This document shows, one piece after another, positions 12,401 through 31,776 of a stretch of 64,000 bases of DNA. This stretch comes from Glandiceps talaboti (Eukaryota > Hemichordata > Enteropneusta > Spengelidae). A program made the translations under genes and the position numbers. Under the pieces are notes generated by a model. It did not search any database, was not told where the DNA came from, and saw only the letters and a program-made list of their open reading frames with translations. Within the stretch, counting starts at the first letter, position 1. Every line of letters begins with the position of its first letter. The stretch is taken from assembly GCF_964340395.1 (NCBI RefSeq), contig NC_135554.1:13752751-13816750 (forward strand). The letters are read 5' to 3'.

Positions 12401-13054
12401 ATGATTATATTCATAGATTCCCTACTTACCGACCATAATACTTTGAACTTTATAAAGTTAAGCAAAATAAAAGGAAAGAGGTGAAACAAAGGAGAATAAA
12501 TGGATAGTAACACAAGGCTTCATATATATAATGCTTTCCGACACTGTTATCAAAGCACTTTACAATTATTACTTCTAGCAAGAACATACCAACAAAATGG
12601 TCTTTATAATTCTTCAACTCCCTGGGGAGAAAGCAATCCTTGCTGCGTACATGTATGTGCATGGGATTACATCCTTCATGTAGCAACATTGATCCTGCAA
12701 GGTCCCCATTTACACACTGTGGCTGACTGGTCTTGCTATAAATGACTTTAGCCATTCAGAAAGAAATGGCCATGGCAAGGACTGAACTGGCAAATTGCTT
12801 ATTCCAAGACAGTCACTTCAACAATTTAACCATCATGATGAATTAGATACTAATAACGGTTCAAGCAACTGAGGCAAATTTGAATACTAAATGTTGTTTC
12901 TATTCTTCATGGGTAGAAAATGCAAATGACAAAAACTCCAGCTTTGACAGACTTGAAAACATCTGTTTCATGACTATACTTACCCAAGTCTCAACGTTGA
13001 TATGAACCCTTCTATCCGTTCATTCAACTCAGCTGATGTATCACTTGGTGGCAT
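2696..13054 (-). CDS. EIF2B2: eIF2B subunit beta (translation initiation factor), 12 coding exons
   Basis: Regulatory beta subunit of eIF2B, the cytosolic heterodecamer that exchanges GDP for GTP on eIF2 and is inhibited by phosphorylated eIF2-alpha. Coding exons in transcript order are 12984-13054, 10044-10250, 9117-9162, 8517-8576, 7693-7742, 6759-6855, 6114-6173, 5855-5988, 4978-5038, 4375-4434, 2938-3074 and 2696-2780. All junctions are GT-AG and phases join without a break to 1068 nt (355 aa plus stop); the human protein, as I recall it, is 351 aa. Recognisable blocks are [13 protein letters not shown] and [16 protein letters not shown] in exon 2, [20 protein letters not shown] at residues 158-177, [18 protein letters not shown] at 225-242, [12 protein letters not shown] in exon 10 and [19 protein letters not shown] in exon 11. 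The start ATG opens [17 protein letters not shown]. The promoter region is shared head-to-head with PARS2. Boundaries were placed by eye from splice signals and remembered human sequence. Confidence 0.96.
3140..3470. repeat. (GT)n microsatellites in EIF2B2 intron 10
   Basis: Pure GT runs at about 3140-3162 and 3439-3470 are separated by degenerate TGTG/TATG-rich sequence. Cys/Val-rich open frames here are repeat artefacts. Confidence 0.85.
3634..4170. mobile_element. Possible degenerate inverted-repeat element in EIF2B2 intron 10
   Basis: TCTAGCGAATGTCAT (about 3711-3725) has a perfect inverted partner ATGACATTCGCTAGA (about 4063-4077). The flanks outside the pair (ATGCCCTAG... and ...CTATGTATGCCCC) show weaker inverted similarity. 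There is no coding content. This may be an old MITE with worn ends. Confidence 0.4.
4684..4856. repeat. 82-bp tandem duplication related to the 45.2-kb MITE
   Basis: ATTATTTGTAGTTGTAGTAA starts at 4688 and recurs with changes at 4770, period 82 bp, in EIF2B2 intron 9. The unit resembles the reverse complement of the interior of the element at 45169-45419 (shared CTAATCT, GGTATTAC and AATCCCATAATCC elements), so this is probably an internally duplicated, end-less relic of that family. Confidence 0.6.
5460..5812. repeat. Degenerate ATACAATACAATATGATATGA low-complexity tract
   Basis: Interspersed ATACA, CAATA and TGATA short units in EIF2B2 intron 8, without a single clean period. Open frames here are low-complexity artefacts. 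Confidence 0.7.
6440..6680. repeat. Dispersed repeat shared with about 44.83-45.10 kb
   Basis: AGTATTTGGTGG followed by CCATATTGGATTCT occurs here (EIF2B2 intron 6) and near 44960. Flanking similarity includes GTTTTCAAGGAAA versus GTTGTCAAGGAAA. Family unknown. Confidence 0.5.
6807..7159 (-). repeat. Decayed partial tandem copies of EIF2B2 exon 6 in intron 5
   Basis: The 5' half of exon 6 and the intron just upstream of it (6807-6940) is followed directly by a diverged copy at about 6941-7090 and a shorter, more decayed copy at about 7091-7159. Each copy retains the segment that reads, on the plus strand, TTCATTGGAATG then AGTGC(C/T)TGCATGGC. The second also keeps the acceptor block GCACTGACAACAAAAA. 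Copy 1 is the functional exon (conserved protein, intact splice sites). The others lack the 3' half of the exon with its donor, so they look like non-functional by-products of an intragenic tandem duplication. Confidence 0.8.
7390..7558. mobile_element. Short foldback element with AATC-rich loop
   Basis: A roughly 40-bp arm (GACCACAGGGGGCAGC, then AAGCATGTAACTGATT) at about 7391-7430 is matched in inverted orientation at about 7515-7558 (AAATCAGTTACATGCT, then CCCCTGTGGTATGACC). The loop is built from ATCGATCAATCAA motifs. It lies in EIF2B2 intron 5. Confidence 0.75.
7840..8390. repeat. About three diverged tandem units in EIF2B2 intron 4
   Basis: The motif AATTTCGTATAATTTGG(T/C)ACATA plus ATTAACC occurs at about 7950, 8098 and 8238, each followed by AAGC(A/G), a TGTCC block and ATTAATGA/GCATAATTA blocks. 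Period is roughly 140-150 bp with substantial divergence. No protein family recognised in the short open frames. Confidence 0.6.
8683..8930. repeat. Dispersed AGCACTTTAC repeat, copy 1
   Basis: The block TATAGCACTTTCC, CAAAGCACTTTACAATTATT, TTAACTCCCTAGGAG, CAATCC, AGGTCCCC is shared in the same order and orientation with 12505-12745. It resembles a short retroposon or MITE body. No tRNA-like head or clean target duplication was recognised. Confidence 0.65.
9035..9112. repeat. Short TG/CATG low-complexity tract
   Basis: TGTGTGTGAGCATGTG-like sequence runs into (GCAT)n and (GTAT)n immediately next to the EIF2B2 exon 3 donor. Confidence 0.7.
10500..10605. repeat. Dispersed TGTCACTCATA repeat, copy 1
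   Basis: The order GGAAAATA, GTTACTCGTC, ACTCATAGTGACAAAG, CCCCTTATGTCACTCATA, CAGTTGAAC is also found near 42960-43075. A reverse-oriented relative lies near 31240-31325. Function unknown; lies in EIF2B2 intron 1. Confidence 0.5.
10950..11215. repeat. G-poor CCATCCAACCCC-rich tract
   Basis: About 265 bases almost free of G, made of irregular CCATCC, CCAACC and CCCATCCC units. The minus (EIF2B2 sense) strand is therefore G-rich with many GGG runs and could form G-quadruplexes in the pre-mRNA of intron 1. That structural idea is inference. Confidence 0.7.
11216..12420. other. EIF2B2 intron 1, no further feature seen
   Basis: AT-rich intronic sequence without recognised repeats or exons. Confidence 0.5.
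12505..12745. repeat. Dispersed AGCACTTTAC repeat, copy 2
   Basis: Same block order as 8683-8930: ATGCTTTCCGACA, CAAAGCACTTTACAATTATT, TCAACTCCCTGGGGAG, CAATCC, GGTCCCCATTT. This copy lies in EIF2B2 intron 1 while copy 1 lies in intron 3; both read in the same direction. Confidence 0.65.
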
Positions 13055-13099
13055 TGTTTAGGATTCAATAATCACTGATATCATTCAAGGTCCTGGGAT

Positions 13100-13504
13100 T
13101 GGGTAGAAATTAATAATAGATATGTCTTATCAATGAAATCTTATTAGAATCATGTGATATACAACTAGATGTGTTAATGTTATCGAGTTCACTATTAATC
13201 AGACGGGTTGATGTGTGAATCTGGATCACGTAATTTGAATACCAGTGTACACATACATGTACATGTAGATTGATATCATTACATATACAAAGTAACTCAG
13301 ACTACTACCTTCTAGTGGTCTGAGCATTTACCTACATGTAACATACATGTAGTAAGAAGGTACCACTACACTGAACGAGTGATTACTGTTTGCACTAGTT
13401 ACAAATCTGTTAACATAAACAGGAGTGTAAACAATGATGAATCTATAGGTATGTATACCACACATACACATTATAATTTATATTCACACACAAACATACA
13501 TGCA

Positions 13505-13558
<54 letters not shown>

Positions 13559-13657
13559 ACTTGCTACATTTAATTACATTTATTATTTATTTACAAATTT
13601 ATTCACTTGCTTTTTTCATGTCTTGTACCATGGAGGTACAAACTTTTCATTTCCACA

Positions 13658-13688
<31 letters not shown>

Positions 13689-13900
13689 CAAATCTAGCAC
13701 AAAATAAGTACAACATGAACACACTTCAACTAATACTTGCCCATCAAATCATTAGATCTCATACGTCCATTATCAAACTTTTTTTGTACACACACTCACA
13801 TGATCATTCAATTATCCTTGGATCTTTACTTAGGAATATTAATACTGATTGTAATACTAAAATAGATATTAATCTGTAATCTAAATTTAGGAGTTGCAGG
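13100..13900. other. EIF2B2 5' intron or upstream spacer with CA repeats
   Basis: No coding potential seen. The stretch holds a (CA)n tract at about 13506-13551 and a shorter one at 13656-13684. If the non-coding first exon at about 14130 is real, this is the first intron of EIF2B2. Confidence 0.6.
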
Positions 13901-14129
13901 TATATATCGCGGTATACTCCTTAGCATAAACCTGATTTCTATCGTCTGCAATATGTGACAGTGAGAGAGTGGTGAATGACACTTTTTTTAGCCTGTGACC
14001 ACACTTCGATCGGTTTCACTTTTCCACATTTTTATGTGCTTGTCTCAAATACACGACGTGCAGATCGACATTCGATCAATGATACAGCGCCTCGTGAAAT
14101 TCATCACATGTTTCCACTTTCAAACATAC

Positions 14130-14565
14130 CTTAAATTAAAACTTTGACATTCGACAGACTAACAGCTGTCATCCAGAACTCGGTCACTCGTCTTGCAGTC
14201 TGTTTCGGTCTCTTTGCATCAGAAAATCAAAACGGAAACACTATAGTACTAGCATGAATGCTGGGAACAAGTTTCTTGGCCAATCAGAATGGTGAAAAAG
14301 TGGAGAAACATCGAAACGAACAAGCAAATGTACAAGATGGCGGCCCCCATGAAACGCAAGATGTGCTCGTCTGCTCGTTTATGTTTTCGGTTTTTGATGT
14401 AATTTCTATGAGAATTGTGCAAGTTTGTCGTTCTGGAGTTTTCTAAAATATAAATTATTGCATCTAGCACATATAGAATTAAGCGCTTTCATTTTAAACT
14501 TCTATATGTGAGTTAGTGAACAAGAAATTACTGCACCAACCCGGAAATCACAAGACTAATTGGCA
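14130..14565. promoter_or_regulatory. Likely bidirectional promoter of EIF2B2 and PARS2
   Basis: The two genes are divergent, with start codons at 13054 (minus) and 14566 (plus). Between them, GGCCAATCAG at about 14277-14286 is a good NF-Y (CCAAT) match and AAGATGGCGGC at 14334-14344 matches the YY1 consensus. Both are typical of TATA-less housekeeping promoters. On the minus strand, a donor-like TTTAAG/GTATGT ending at 14130 and an acceptor-like CCCAG just upstream of the EIF2B2 ATG (exon start about 13092) suggest a non-coding first EIF2B2 exon near 14130-14270. That would put both transcription starts within a few hundred bases. The motifs are seen; the transcription starts are inferred. 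Confidence 0.55.
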
Positions 14566-23109
<8,544 letters not shown>

Positions 23110-23124
23110 CAAATATGCCATTCC

Positions 23125-23345
23125 TTGATGAAATTGATATCCTGAGTGAAATTGACACCATGCATGGGTGAAATTGATGTCATCACTGAAATTGACATGC
23201 TTGGTGAAATTACATAAGGTGAAATTGACATGGGGTGAAATTGATGCCAAGGGTGAAATTGACAGCATGGGTGAAAATGGTGCCATGGGGGTGAAATTGA
23301 CATTCTTAGTGAAATTACATCGGGTGAATTTGACATCCTGCCTGA
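23125..23345. repeat. GAAATTGACA minisatellite in the PARS2 3' region
   Basis: About ten units of GGTGAAATTGACA type begin 16 bp after the PARS2 stop codon. AATAAA at 23413 lies beyond, so the array is probably inside the 3' UTR. The family matches the array at 21720-22240. Confidence 0.88.
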
Positions 23346-23559
23346 CATTGGCATGTTGACAGATGTGTCAATATAGATTTCTCAATTTGTCCCTTCAGTC
23401 AAATGATGGGGAAATAAACATTGGAGTTGACAACAGAAAACCTATCATAAATTATAAGAAATATACCGAAAGTTGACAATAGAAAACCAATCATGAACAT
23501 AAGTGTTGTTGTAGCATATGAATTGTTAAATAAATACATTTTCTTTTTTTAAAAGCATT

Positions 23560-25430
23560 TTGACTTTTATTATACAATTTATCATATTTTTTCATTAAAC
23601 ATTAAAACCAAAGAAATTTTGAACAGGTATTGTTTTTGTCATCATTATTAATTTGGTATTCTGTTAGTGGAGTATGTATGTTAGCCAAGTGATAAAAACC
23701 TATCAGCAGCCAACAGCATTGCAATTCATTGGCAAATAATTAAATGGTTCCGACCGTTTATATCTATTCATACCGTGTACACATAGACAACAAAGCACCA
23801 TACAGAGTTCAATCAACTAAATAGTCACTTAGCTCACCTTGTATGAGGGATAGTACCATTAATAGTAATGGCCTGTGGTATGCATATTTTGATGTACATT
23901 TCATTTGGCAAAAATTCATAACAAACATATTTTTAGAATTATACAGCAAAAAATTACACATATTGCACCAAAGAAGGTAGCCTGGAACCCACACTCATCA
24001 CTTGTCTGAAGTGTAGATGGTGCCGCTCGGGAGCGACGATAATACTAAACAGCGCCCCCAACGACCTATTACACTGTCTAGGTTACTCGGCAAGCTTCAA
24101 ACATGTACTCTCTATACCAGAAGTCGTACAGCATTCTAGTCAGTGAATCACTCACATCTTTAAGTAGTCCTAGTACTAGTAATCCTTACATCGCTAACAA
24201 GTATACCACTCAAACAAATCCCCGTGTGTAGTCGATGACAGCAAGACCTATATATTGATTAGGTGTTGTAATAAATGGAAAGTCGCCTTGCTTGCCCATA
24301 GTAAACAGTTCATCGTCAGGGATATTTGAATACATTGTACTTCTAGGCGTTGCGTACAGATACTTCACTATAGTTGTAAAGTGGTTCAAGTAGAGTTCGT
24401 AAACTTGTCACTCAAGTGTACAAATACTTATACACCTCAAATAAACCAATTTTCAGAACTGTACATTGCATGAGAATTTCTTCGACATTTAGTGTACGCA
24501 ATATAAATTACGTCATCGGACCGTTAATAAGTTATAATCTTAAAACCAGGTTTGATCAGTTAGCTGCAAGTGGTGGTTAACGATGCTGCAGTAAGTAGAA
24601 TCAGAATACAACTGTTACAGGTATCTTTTAAATATGCAGCAAAAATTACGCCCTCAACGTGCAAACATAGCTTGTTCCCCTTTAAACTAAAACTCGGGTT
24701 AATTCAACCTATATATTTTAAGTGTATACAGCGTAGTAAGAAGGTGAAGGCGTGTTCTATATGCTTCTAAATTTGACAAGCCTAAGCCTGTGAGTTGGAT
24801 CTCTTTGAGGACAGAACAGGCATTACGTTTAGCTTAGTATTAATCGAATAATGGATTTCTTACTTGGAGAACGTCGCCAAGCAAGCCAAAGAAAGCTGAA
24901 GAGTTGAGTAAATAACACTTTAACGCTCAAGCCCCGAGGAAAACGAGTCAAGTAGCGTTTCGTGCGTTGGGCTTTGATGTTTGAGCTGCAAGGAGTAATG
25001 AACACAGACCGCTCCCAGCATGTATAACAAAAGTAGAACTTCCAAAACTGTTCTCGTTTGCAAATCACACCCTTTGCTACTTCTTTCTTTCATGTTTGTA
25101 GTGCGTCATCAGAAGGTGAGAACTCATTCGGCGATGATGATGTCACCATTCTACCCACTGTTGCTACTGTTTCCCCATGTAAACACTTTTCCGAAGTCAA
25201 GATGAGAAATTAGTAAATTATTTGAAAAGAAAAGAAGTCATGATTTTTAGCTAAAAAAGCGAATGGAATCCGCTTCAGAGTGGGTTTTTGGTGTTTTAGT
25301 GGACAAGAAAGCTCCAGTCGCTTGGGTTTTGTTGCTCAAGTTAGTCATGAATTATATATGAACACAGACAATTAAGAAGTGTCTGTGATGTGAATGGAAT
25401 ACTGTAGTTTGCCTGTTTGAGACCATCAAG
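23560..25430. other. Intergenic after PARS2, nothing firm
   Basis: No gene recognised. A more GC-rich stretch near 24020-24070 might be regulatory, but no motif is decisive. Confidence 0.4.
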
Positions 25431-25435
25431 CGAAG

Positions 25436-25825
25436 ATGACACTGGCTAGTACTGACAGTGTAAGCGTATTTTTATCCACCGTTCTACCTAATGGAATGAT
25501 TAATTATGGCATAATGAATTAAAGCTATAACCCAAGGTACTAAGGATAATTGCTGTCCGCACTGACTTCTAATTTTTGAACATTCACCGGCGGACAAATG
25601 ACATTTTCTAGAGTTGCCAAATCCGACAGAATGTCTACAACACTTGTTCACTCGAGGACGAGTTGCAGCCATGCATGGCAGCGACAACGAGCCATGCCAC
25701 TCCTTTAGCGGGTGCACTCTCCGAGACGAGCGTGTTGTTCGGGCTATTGTTAATAGCTTTGGTCTATATTTTATCATTATTAGGATACTGCCACTACAAT
25801 AAACTACCTGTTCTTTTTTCTAAAG
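25436..25825 (+). CDS. Candidate start of a small single-pass membrane protein (two exons)
   Basis: Possible exon 1 at 25436-25459 (MTLASTDS, donor GTAAGC) and exon 2 at 25612-25825 (acceptor TTTTCTAG, donor AAAG/GTAAAC) join in phase 0 across a 152-bp intron. Exon 2 encodes 71 residues: a short Cys-containing segment (SCQIRQNVYNTCSLEDELQP plus one more Cys), a Thr/Ser/Ala-rich stalk, then a clear transmembrane helix (VLFGLLLIALVYILSLLGY) followed by CHYNKLPVLFSK. There is no signal peptide, so if real it would be a type III membrane protein with a tiny ectodomain. The layout recalls small TNF-receptor family members such as BCMA or BAFF-R, but the cysteine spacing is not diagnostic. Downstream exons were not found. 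Family not recognised; the exons may be spurious. Confidence 0.35.
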
Positions 25826-26467
25826 GTAAACACGCACAATTAAGAGAAATCTGTCCGATTGAATACTTCAGAGCCCGTGTCGGTTGTTACACTGCTCCGT
25901 ACGTACACACTGTCACTTTCTTTACTCTGGGTATGCATACAGAGGAGTTTATGTCCTCGGGTCATTCACCGTATCGACTTTGTATCTTGCCCTCCAACAT
26001 TCTAATTATGGGTTTTAAGAAACGATGTTGGGCTCTATTTTGGAAGAGACTCTACCATTTTTAGATTAGCCGCGGGGCACAATAGAGTGAGTCGTCTGAA
26101 TGTCTGTCGGTTTAATGTCTAGATGTACATCTCGTTTGGTTTTGTGTTCTTTCCTAAAGGTTGGAATTTACACAGTTTATTACACATCCATAGCTAGATT
26201 GATATCAGAATTACCTGGAATTGTTAGCACACTCGAGTGCGTATTCAAAGCTCCTCTTGTCGACGTTTTAGTATACTATTCCAACTGAACACTAGGTCGA
26301 CCAAACCTGTAACCATGGTTACCCGTAATGCGAATCTTGCAAATCTAAAATTGTAAAAAAAATGGATGTGGTTCATAATGCATGACTGAAAACATTGATA
26401 TCAAACTTTACAGAAAGATTAGTATTGTTTCATTAGCATTGGTGTAGTAGATTTTGAGACATAATGT

Positions 26468-26632
<165 letters not shown>

Positions 26633-26639
26633 TATAACA

Positions 26640-28980
26640 TTACCTTTCCTTGCGAAAGGATAAAATGCGAATCCTGACAATCTCGCCTCACAGACCCGTT
26701 AAAGGGTAAAATAGCTATTCTCTTGTCATGTCTTGTTGTATCTTAAATAACCCTTTCAATAGAGGCGCCTCTAGCCGAGTATGGATTACTTGCCTTAGTA
26801 CATCAAACAGCTAAAAACTAACAGAGAATGCATACAACAAGGACATAACCATAGACACACAAACAAGGAGGTGGAAGAGACAAAAGTAACAAGTCGACGT
26901 CCCATCCATAACACATTCGTTTAGTTTTATTATATACGAATAGTTGTCTAGCTCTCAGGAATACATACAATCCCTCGTCTGGCTCTCAGGAAAACATACA
27001 ATCTCTCGTCTAGCTCTCAGGAAAACATATAATCTCTCGTCTAGCTTTACTTGGAATATACTAACACGACTCAAAGTATTAGATTCGAACGTTCATCATT
27101 ACAAATTGCTCTACATGTCATCGAATTGACATGAACGCGGATAAAAACGTCATCCGGGATCATAAGGATCCAAATATTTGTTTGTTGCCATAGTAACATC
27201 ATTCTATATAACTCTTATCATGTCGACGGAGACGCTCAAATTCATTTTAATACATTAATGGTGTAATCTCTGTTATGGAAATTGCATGAATTGCTCATAA
27301 ATGAGAACGAGATAGAGACGCCCACATCGAACATGCTCGTCCCTATCCTCGTTCTAGATAGAGTGCTGTCACCGTTTTTCAATACTGTCATCAAAATGTT
27401 ATGATTTCTGAACCGAGATTTAGTTCCAGACAGCGATTCATTTTCATTTCCGTATCGGTGAAATTTGACATACCTGATGACAGTGAATTATCGTGTCACG
27501 GTTTGTGCATTATATGTATGGAAATCGATATATGTTATTCGTTTGCCATGTCTAATGGGTATCGGGTTATCAAGACATGAAACACCGCGTTGCATGTCAT
27601 ACACAGGTTTTATTTGCTTTGATAATACATAGTTCTAGAAGGCTTCACATGTTCCTGTAATTGTTTACCCCTTTTGTAACTTTGTAAACAAGTGATGTTT
27701 TATTATTATAGTGACGTGATATACAATTTCAAATTACCAATGAAAAAGAACAGAAAATCAATGTATCGCCAAGTCTATTGGGTGTACAAGTCACTAATAA
27801 ATTAAATAACTACTCTAAAAGACAGTGAATAGAACACAGTCGTAATAAGTGTAGACTTGTAATATTACTATAATGGTGGAATATACAAAGATTACACCTT
27901 CTGGTGTATGCCTGTTAAATATATTTACTAGTTGCTCTAGGCGTACTGATCATTATAAAGTTCGGTCGATTGTCTCATTTCTGTTCACAAAATTTAAACA
28001 GGAATCAACTAAGATATTGTAAAAGTGTGTTCGCAAATCATGATCAAATTATAAATAGTCAGTGAGATACAAAGAGGGAATCGTTCTCTCGTTTTTATAA
28101 ATGTACAAGCGACAATCGCACAATAAACGAATATAACACTTCGTTCTTTTAGGCTACCCCTCCCCCCCCCCTCCCCATAACAAACGTTCACAAGTGTGAT
28201 ATCGACACGTTTATATAGTATATAAACCATGATGAAAATTGTATCGGTACAATGCAAAAACATGATGGTAAATATTTTTTAAACCGGAAAGCCAGCACTG
28301 TTTATCACATTAGAAGTAAATTTTTAATTAATTTATCAACATCTCAATAGTAAATACAAAACCTGCTATCGTTGAAGGCGTGAAAGTTTTCGAAATTGGG
28401 TTAGAAGTGCGAAAATGACGTTCAGCAATCGTATTGACACCAGACCGGTACCTCCTCCCTAACCTAACGAAGTTTGTTAATTCAGCTTGTGTGGCATTGT
28501 GCGATCGTTTCTTACTGTATGGGTTAGTTTTGATTGTTTTTGTCCATGTATTTTGTTTTTATGCATGTGTTTAATTTAATATATGTATCATCTACATACA
28601 ATCAGTTTTTGACACGTATTTCAAAGACACGATGTACAACCATCTACATGTATTATACTCGTGGTGGTCCTTTTAGAATATTTTACAGAGAACGGATGTC
28701 TAGTCAAATGCCCATTTCTCTTCTAACTTTTAATTATCTGAATTCGACCAAAATTTTTTAATCAACGTATCAATAGCGACAATAAGAATATTAGCAATAT
28801 TAATAGTTGACTGATACAGATTTCTCATCAATCTCAGTATACACGCTTTTCTTTTGTTTAATGTTGTGTTCGTTTTCCAGTTACTCAAACGAAAACGAAA
28901 ACGAAAATGAATGGCAGACATTTTGTTTTTCAAACCCAATTACTTTTACCCATTAAATCGACGCATGGAATTTTCCAAAT
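26640..28980. other. Gene-poor stretch
   Basis: No convincing exon. Short tandem similarity near 26950-27050 (CTCAGGAAAACATA with TCTCTCGTCTAGCT) makes about three to four roughly 34-bp units. A C-run lies near 28159-28174. Confidence 0.45.
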
Positions 28981-28986
28981 GTCTGC

Positions 28987-29064
<78 letters not shown>
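28987..29064. repeat. (GTA)n trinucleotide microsatellite
   Basis: About 26 perfect GTA units. They inflate the adjacent 194-residue minus-strand frame with a poly-Leu tail. Confidence 0.97.
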
Positions 29065-29065
<1 letters not shown>

Positions 29066-29580
29066 ATGAAAACGGAATTCCATCTATAAAACCGCACAAT
29101 TTGAAAATAGAAGACATTTCATGAGTATCGGGCCTCAGGATATGTTGTACATACGTGAGAAATTCAGAGAATACACACACTTCAGATACTTGTTTGTGTA
29201 TAGCGTAGTGGCAAAATACCTCACCCTCATCACATGACCCTTTTTCTAGAAAATACATGTTTGTATTCGTGTCAACCAGCTTGGCAGTATTTGATGTTTT
29301 GACAATAAAGGTGACAGATTGAAAGAGTGAAAATCGTACACGTGTTTGTATTGTTTCGGTAACGCAAATCAATCGATAGAGTAAACCCAGAGAGAGCTTG
29401 TTGACACCATCAAACACCTTCCGCAACACATCGATCGCCAGACTGAGTAGCTTTATTTGACTCAGAAATGAAAATAGATTTTTTAGGGCGGTAATATTAC
29501 TGTGGCAAACATACCATCGGCAAACTAAGGTAGACACATACTACATCTAAAACAGGAAGCGTTCGGGAGAAGACTGTGCA

Positions 29581-30150
29581 TAAGGGAGCCTTCAGTATTT
29601 ACAGGGGGAGGGCCAGAGGAATGAGGGGGGGGTCACATTTTACAAACCAGTTCTTGGGGGAGGGTCATATTTTGCATTATAATGTTTGGGGGAGGGTCAC
29701 ATTTTACAAACCGTAGTTTTGTGACCAAATTGAAGATTCAATGATTGTCAATTTGTTTTGTGTGTTTTGAGATATAAAAGTGAGATGAGCACTCAACATT
29801 TCTTTTTACGAGGACTTTACATGCCAACATATATTGTAACTGAAAATTGTTTAATAAAACGATGCATTTTATTGAGTGTACCATCGAGTCACCTTATCAC
29901 TCACACTGTCCGTGAATGTTGTTGTTAAAATATCTACATATAATTAACAGTTATAGTAACCGGTGTCAAGTTTATAAATTGTATAGACGTTTAGTATATG
30001 CAATTGTCATGGGGAGGGTCATGTGTCACAAAATGGGACAAAGGGGAGGGTCACTTTTTACAAGTGGAGAATGTGGGGAGTCATGTTTTACTTAGCAGAC
30101 CATGTGTGATTTCCTTCGCCCCCCCCCCTGCAATACTGAATGCTCCCTAA
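29581..30150. mobile_element. MITE-like element with GGGGAGGGTCA internal repeats
   Basis: Inverted ends AGGGAGCCTTCAGTATT and (reverse complement of the right end) AGGGAGCATTCAGTATT are each followed inward by a G-rich run. The interior has irregular copies of GGGGGAGGGTCA(C/T)ATTTTAC separated by AT-rich filler. There is no coding content and length is about 570 bp. Superfamily not assigned. Confidence 0.75.
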
Positions 30151-31230
30151 CATATGATATTTTGATAAATTGAGGTTGTTGTTTTAATTACGCTAGATAT
30201 TAGAACACTTTCAAATTTACTTTTGAACATATAGCGGGATGGTGATTGGGGTAAGAGTTTGTCTGTATAAATTCAGTGTTTTATTCTTCTATCGCAATCC
30301 CATATACTTCAGTGGTAAAATAGTGTTGTCGCTATCTATGAAACAAAGCACCAACCCTATAACTTGCAAATAATCGACTTTGAGTGTCAGTATATATGTT
30401 CTTGTTATTGTATGTGGTAGATTACACAAGTGCACTGATAGTGACGCCTTGGTCATATGTGGATATAATCAAGGTTGCTAGAAGTCCCCGAAAATACACA
30501 CTGGAAGATCATATATAAGTTTTAATACAAAAATGAACCACTGCATGTGGCTGTCTTTATAAACAGTTCAGGTTTACTTAAGAAATGACTCAGAGGTAGA
30601 ATGTGTCGCCTTTTGAGAAAAAAACTTGCTTTCACACTCGCCACATTCACTACCACGAGTGTAATTACATCACCGTCTATTTAGATTATGTCAACATGTC
30701 GCAATTGTTAGTATTAGTTTCTATACTTTGTCGACAGTTTATCTGCCACTGTACTTGTCATACATCCAGGTGAAATGATAACAGGATTGGATTTTAACAT
30801 GTAACACTAAACAACTACGGATCTGTTCATCTCATATGTACGTGACTAGACTAGAAACATGTGATTTTATTGTTCAGGTAATATGATCGAACGTGCTCTG
30901 AAATAGACATGCATTAACAGATCTCATTTCACCTCGACGGTAAATGTTATCTTTTTGTCTAATTCTCTGTGGGTGAAATCGGTACGCCGAGTGCCATAAA
31001 TCCCTGTGAATAAACGAGCACAGATTGTGAGTTCCATTAACTAGATGACTGTATAGCCTGTATTTTGACGACAAGATATTATTCATCTAAGCGCCAATTT
31101 GTGTTGGTTACGCTTTGTATCACAGCGATTTCGTTGCTATGGAATAAATCACAGACGTGCGCTACTTATGATATTTTTCCTTTCTGGGTTTATACGTATT
31201 CTCGTTTACTGAGATATTATTGCCAAATAT
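30151..31230. other. Gene-poor stretch
   Basis: Nothing recognised beyond AT-rich unique-looking sequence. Confidence 0.4.
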
Positions 31231-31234
31231 TTTT

Positions 31235-31325
31235 CTTTTTTCAACCAAGGAAAATACGAGTGACATAAGGGACCTTGTCACTACGAGTCGATGGCGAGTA
31301 TTACCAAACCCCTACGTCACAAGAA
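31235..31325. repeat. Dispersed TGTCACTCATA repeat, inverted copy
   Basis: AACCAAGGAAAATACGAGTG, then GGGACCTTGTCACTACGAGTCG, reads as the reverse orientation of the block near 42960-43075. Similarity is moderate. Confidence 0.45.
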
Positions 31326-31776
31326 AAACAACAAGTAACGTCGGAGAGTGATATAATTATACCTACATAAACCGAATCAAAATAAAATTGGGAACGACTC
31401 TGAATGTTTAGACTCAGATTTTGAGCACAACAGAACTCAATGACGTAGCTGCAAGTGTTGTCGTGACGTAAAACGACCAGGGTAAAAATACCATATTTTC
31501 TGTTCGAATGCGTACAACTTGGTTTGCGCATTGTATACTCAGGTCTAGTAAGTACCAGTTACGGTCTTGTCATCGTTTACTTGATGCAGCCGTACAGCGA
31601 AGTGACGAGAAGGATGGGGGTTAAGGGGTTGGAGTAAATTACCTCAATGAAAATCGCCTATTATATTAATTACACAGGCGTCGTGTATTCGTCTAAATAA
31701 CCTTTGTACGAACCAGAGACAGTAGTGCTACTTGACTTGCACAATCGACTTAGTGCGATGAATTCGTATTTACACT

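Noticed and set aside
25663-26064. 133-residue frame continuing past 25825
   Set aside because: Protein-like character (Cys, stalk, transmembrane helix) ends at the donor AAAG/GTAAAC; beyond it composition is not distinctive, so only the part to 25825 is proposed as an exon.
28953-29537. 194-residue minus-strand frame
   Set aside because: The last 35 or so residues are poly-Leu from (GTA)n. The rest shows no recognisable domain, and a frame of that length is expected a few times by chance in 64 kb.
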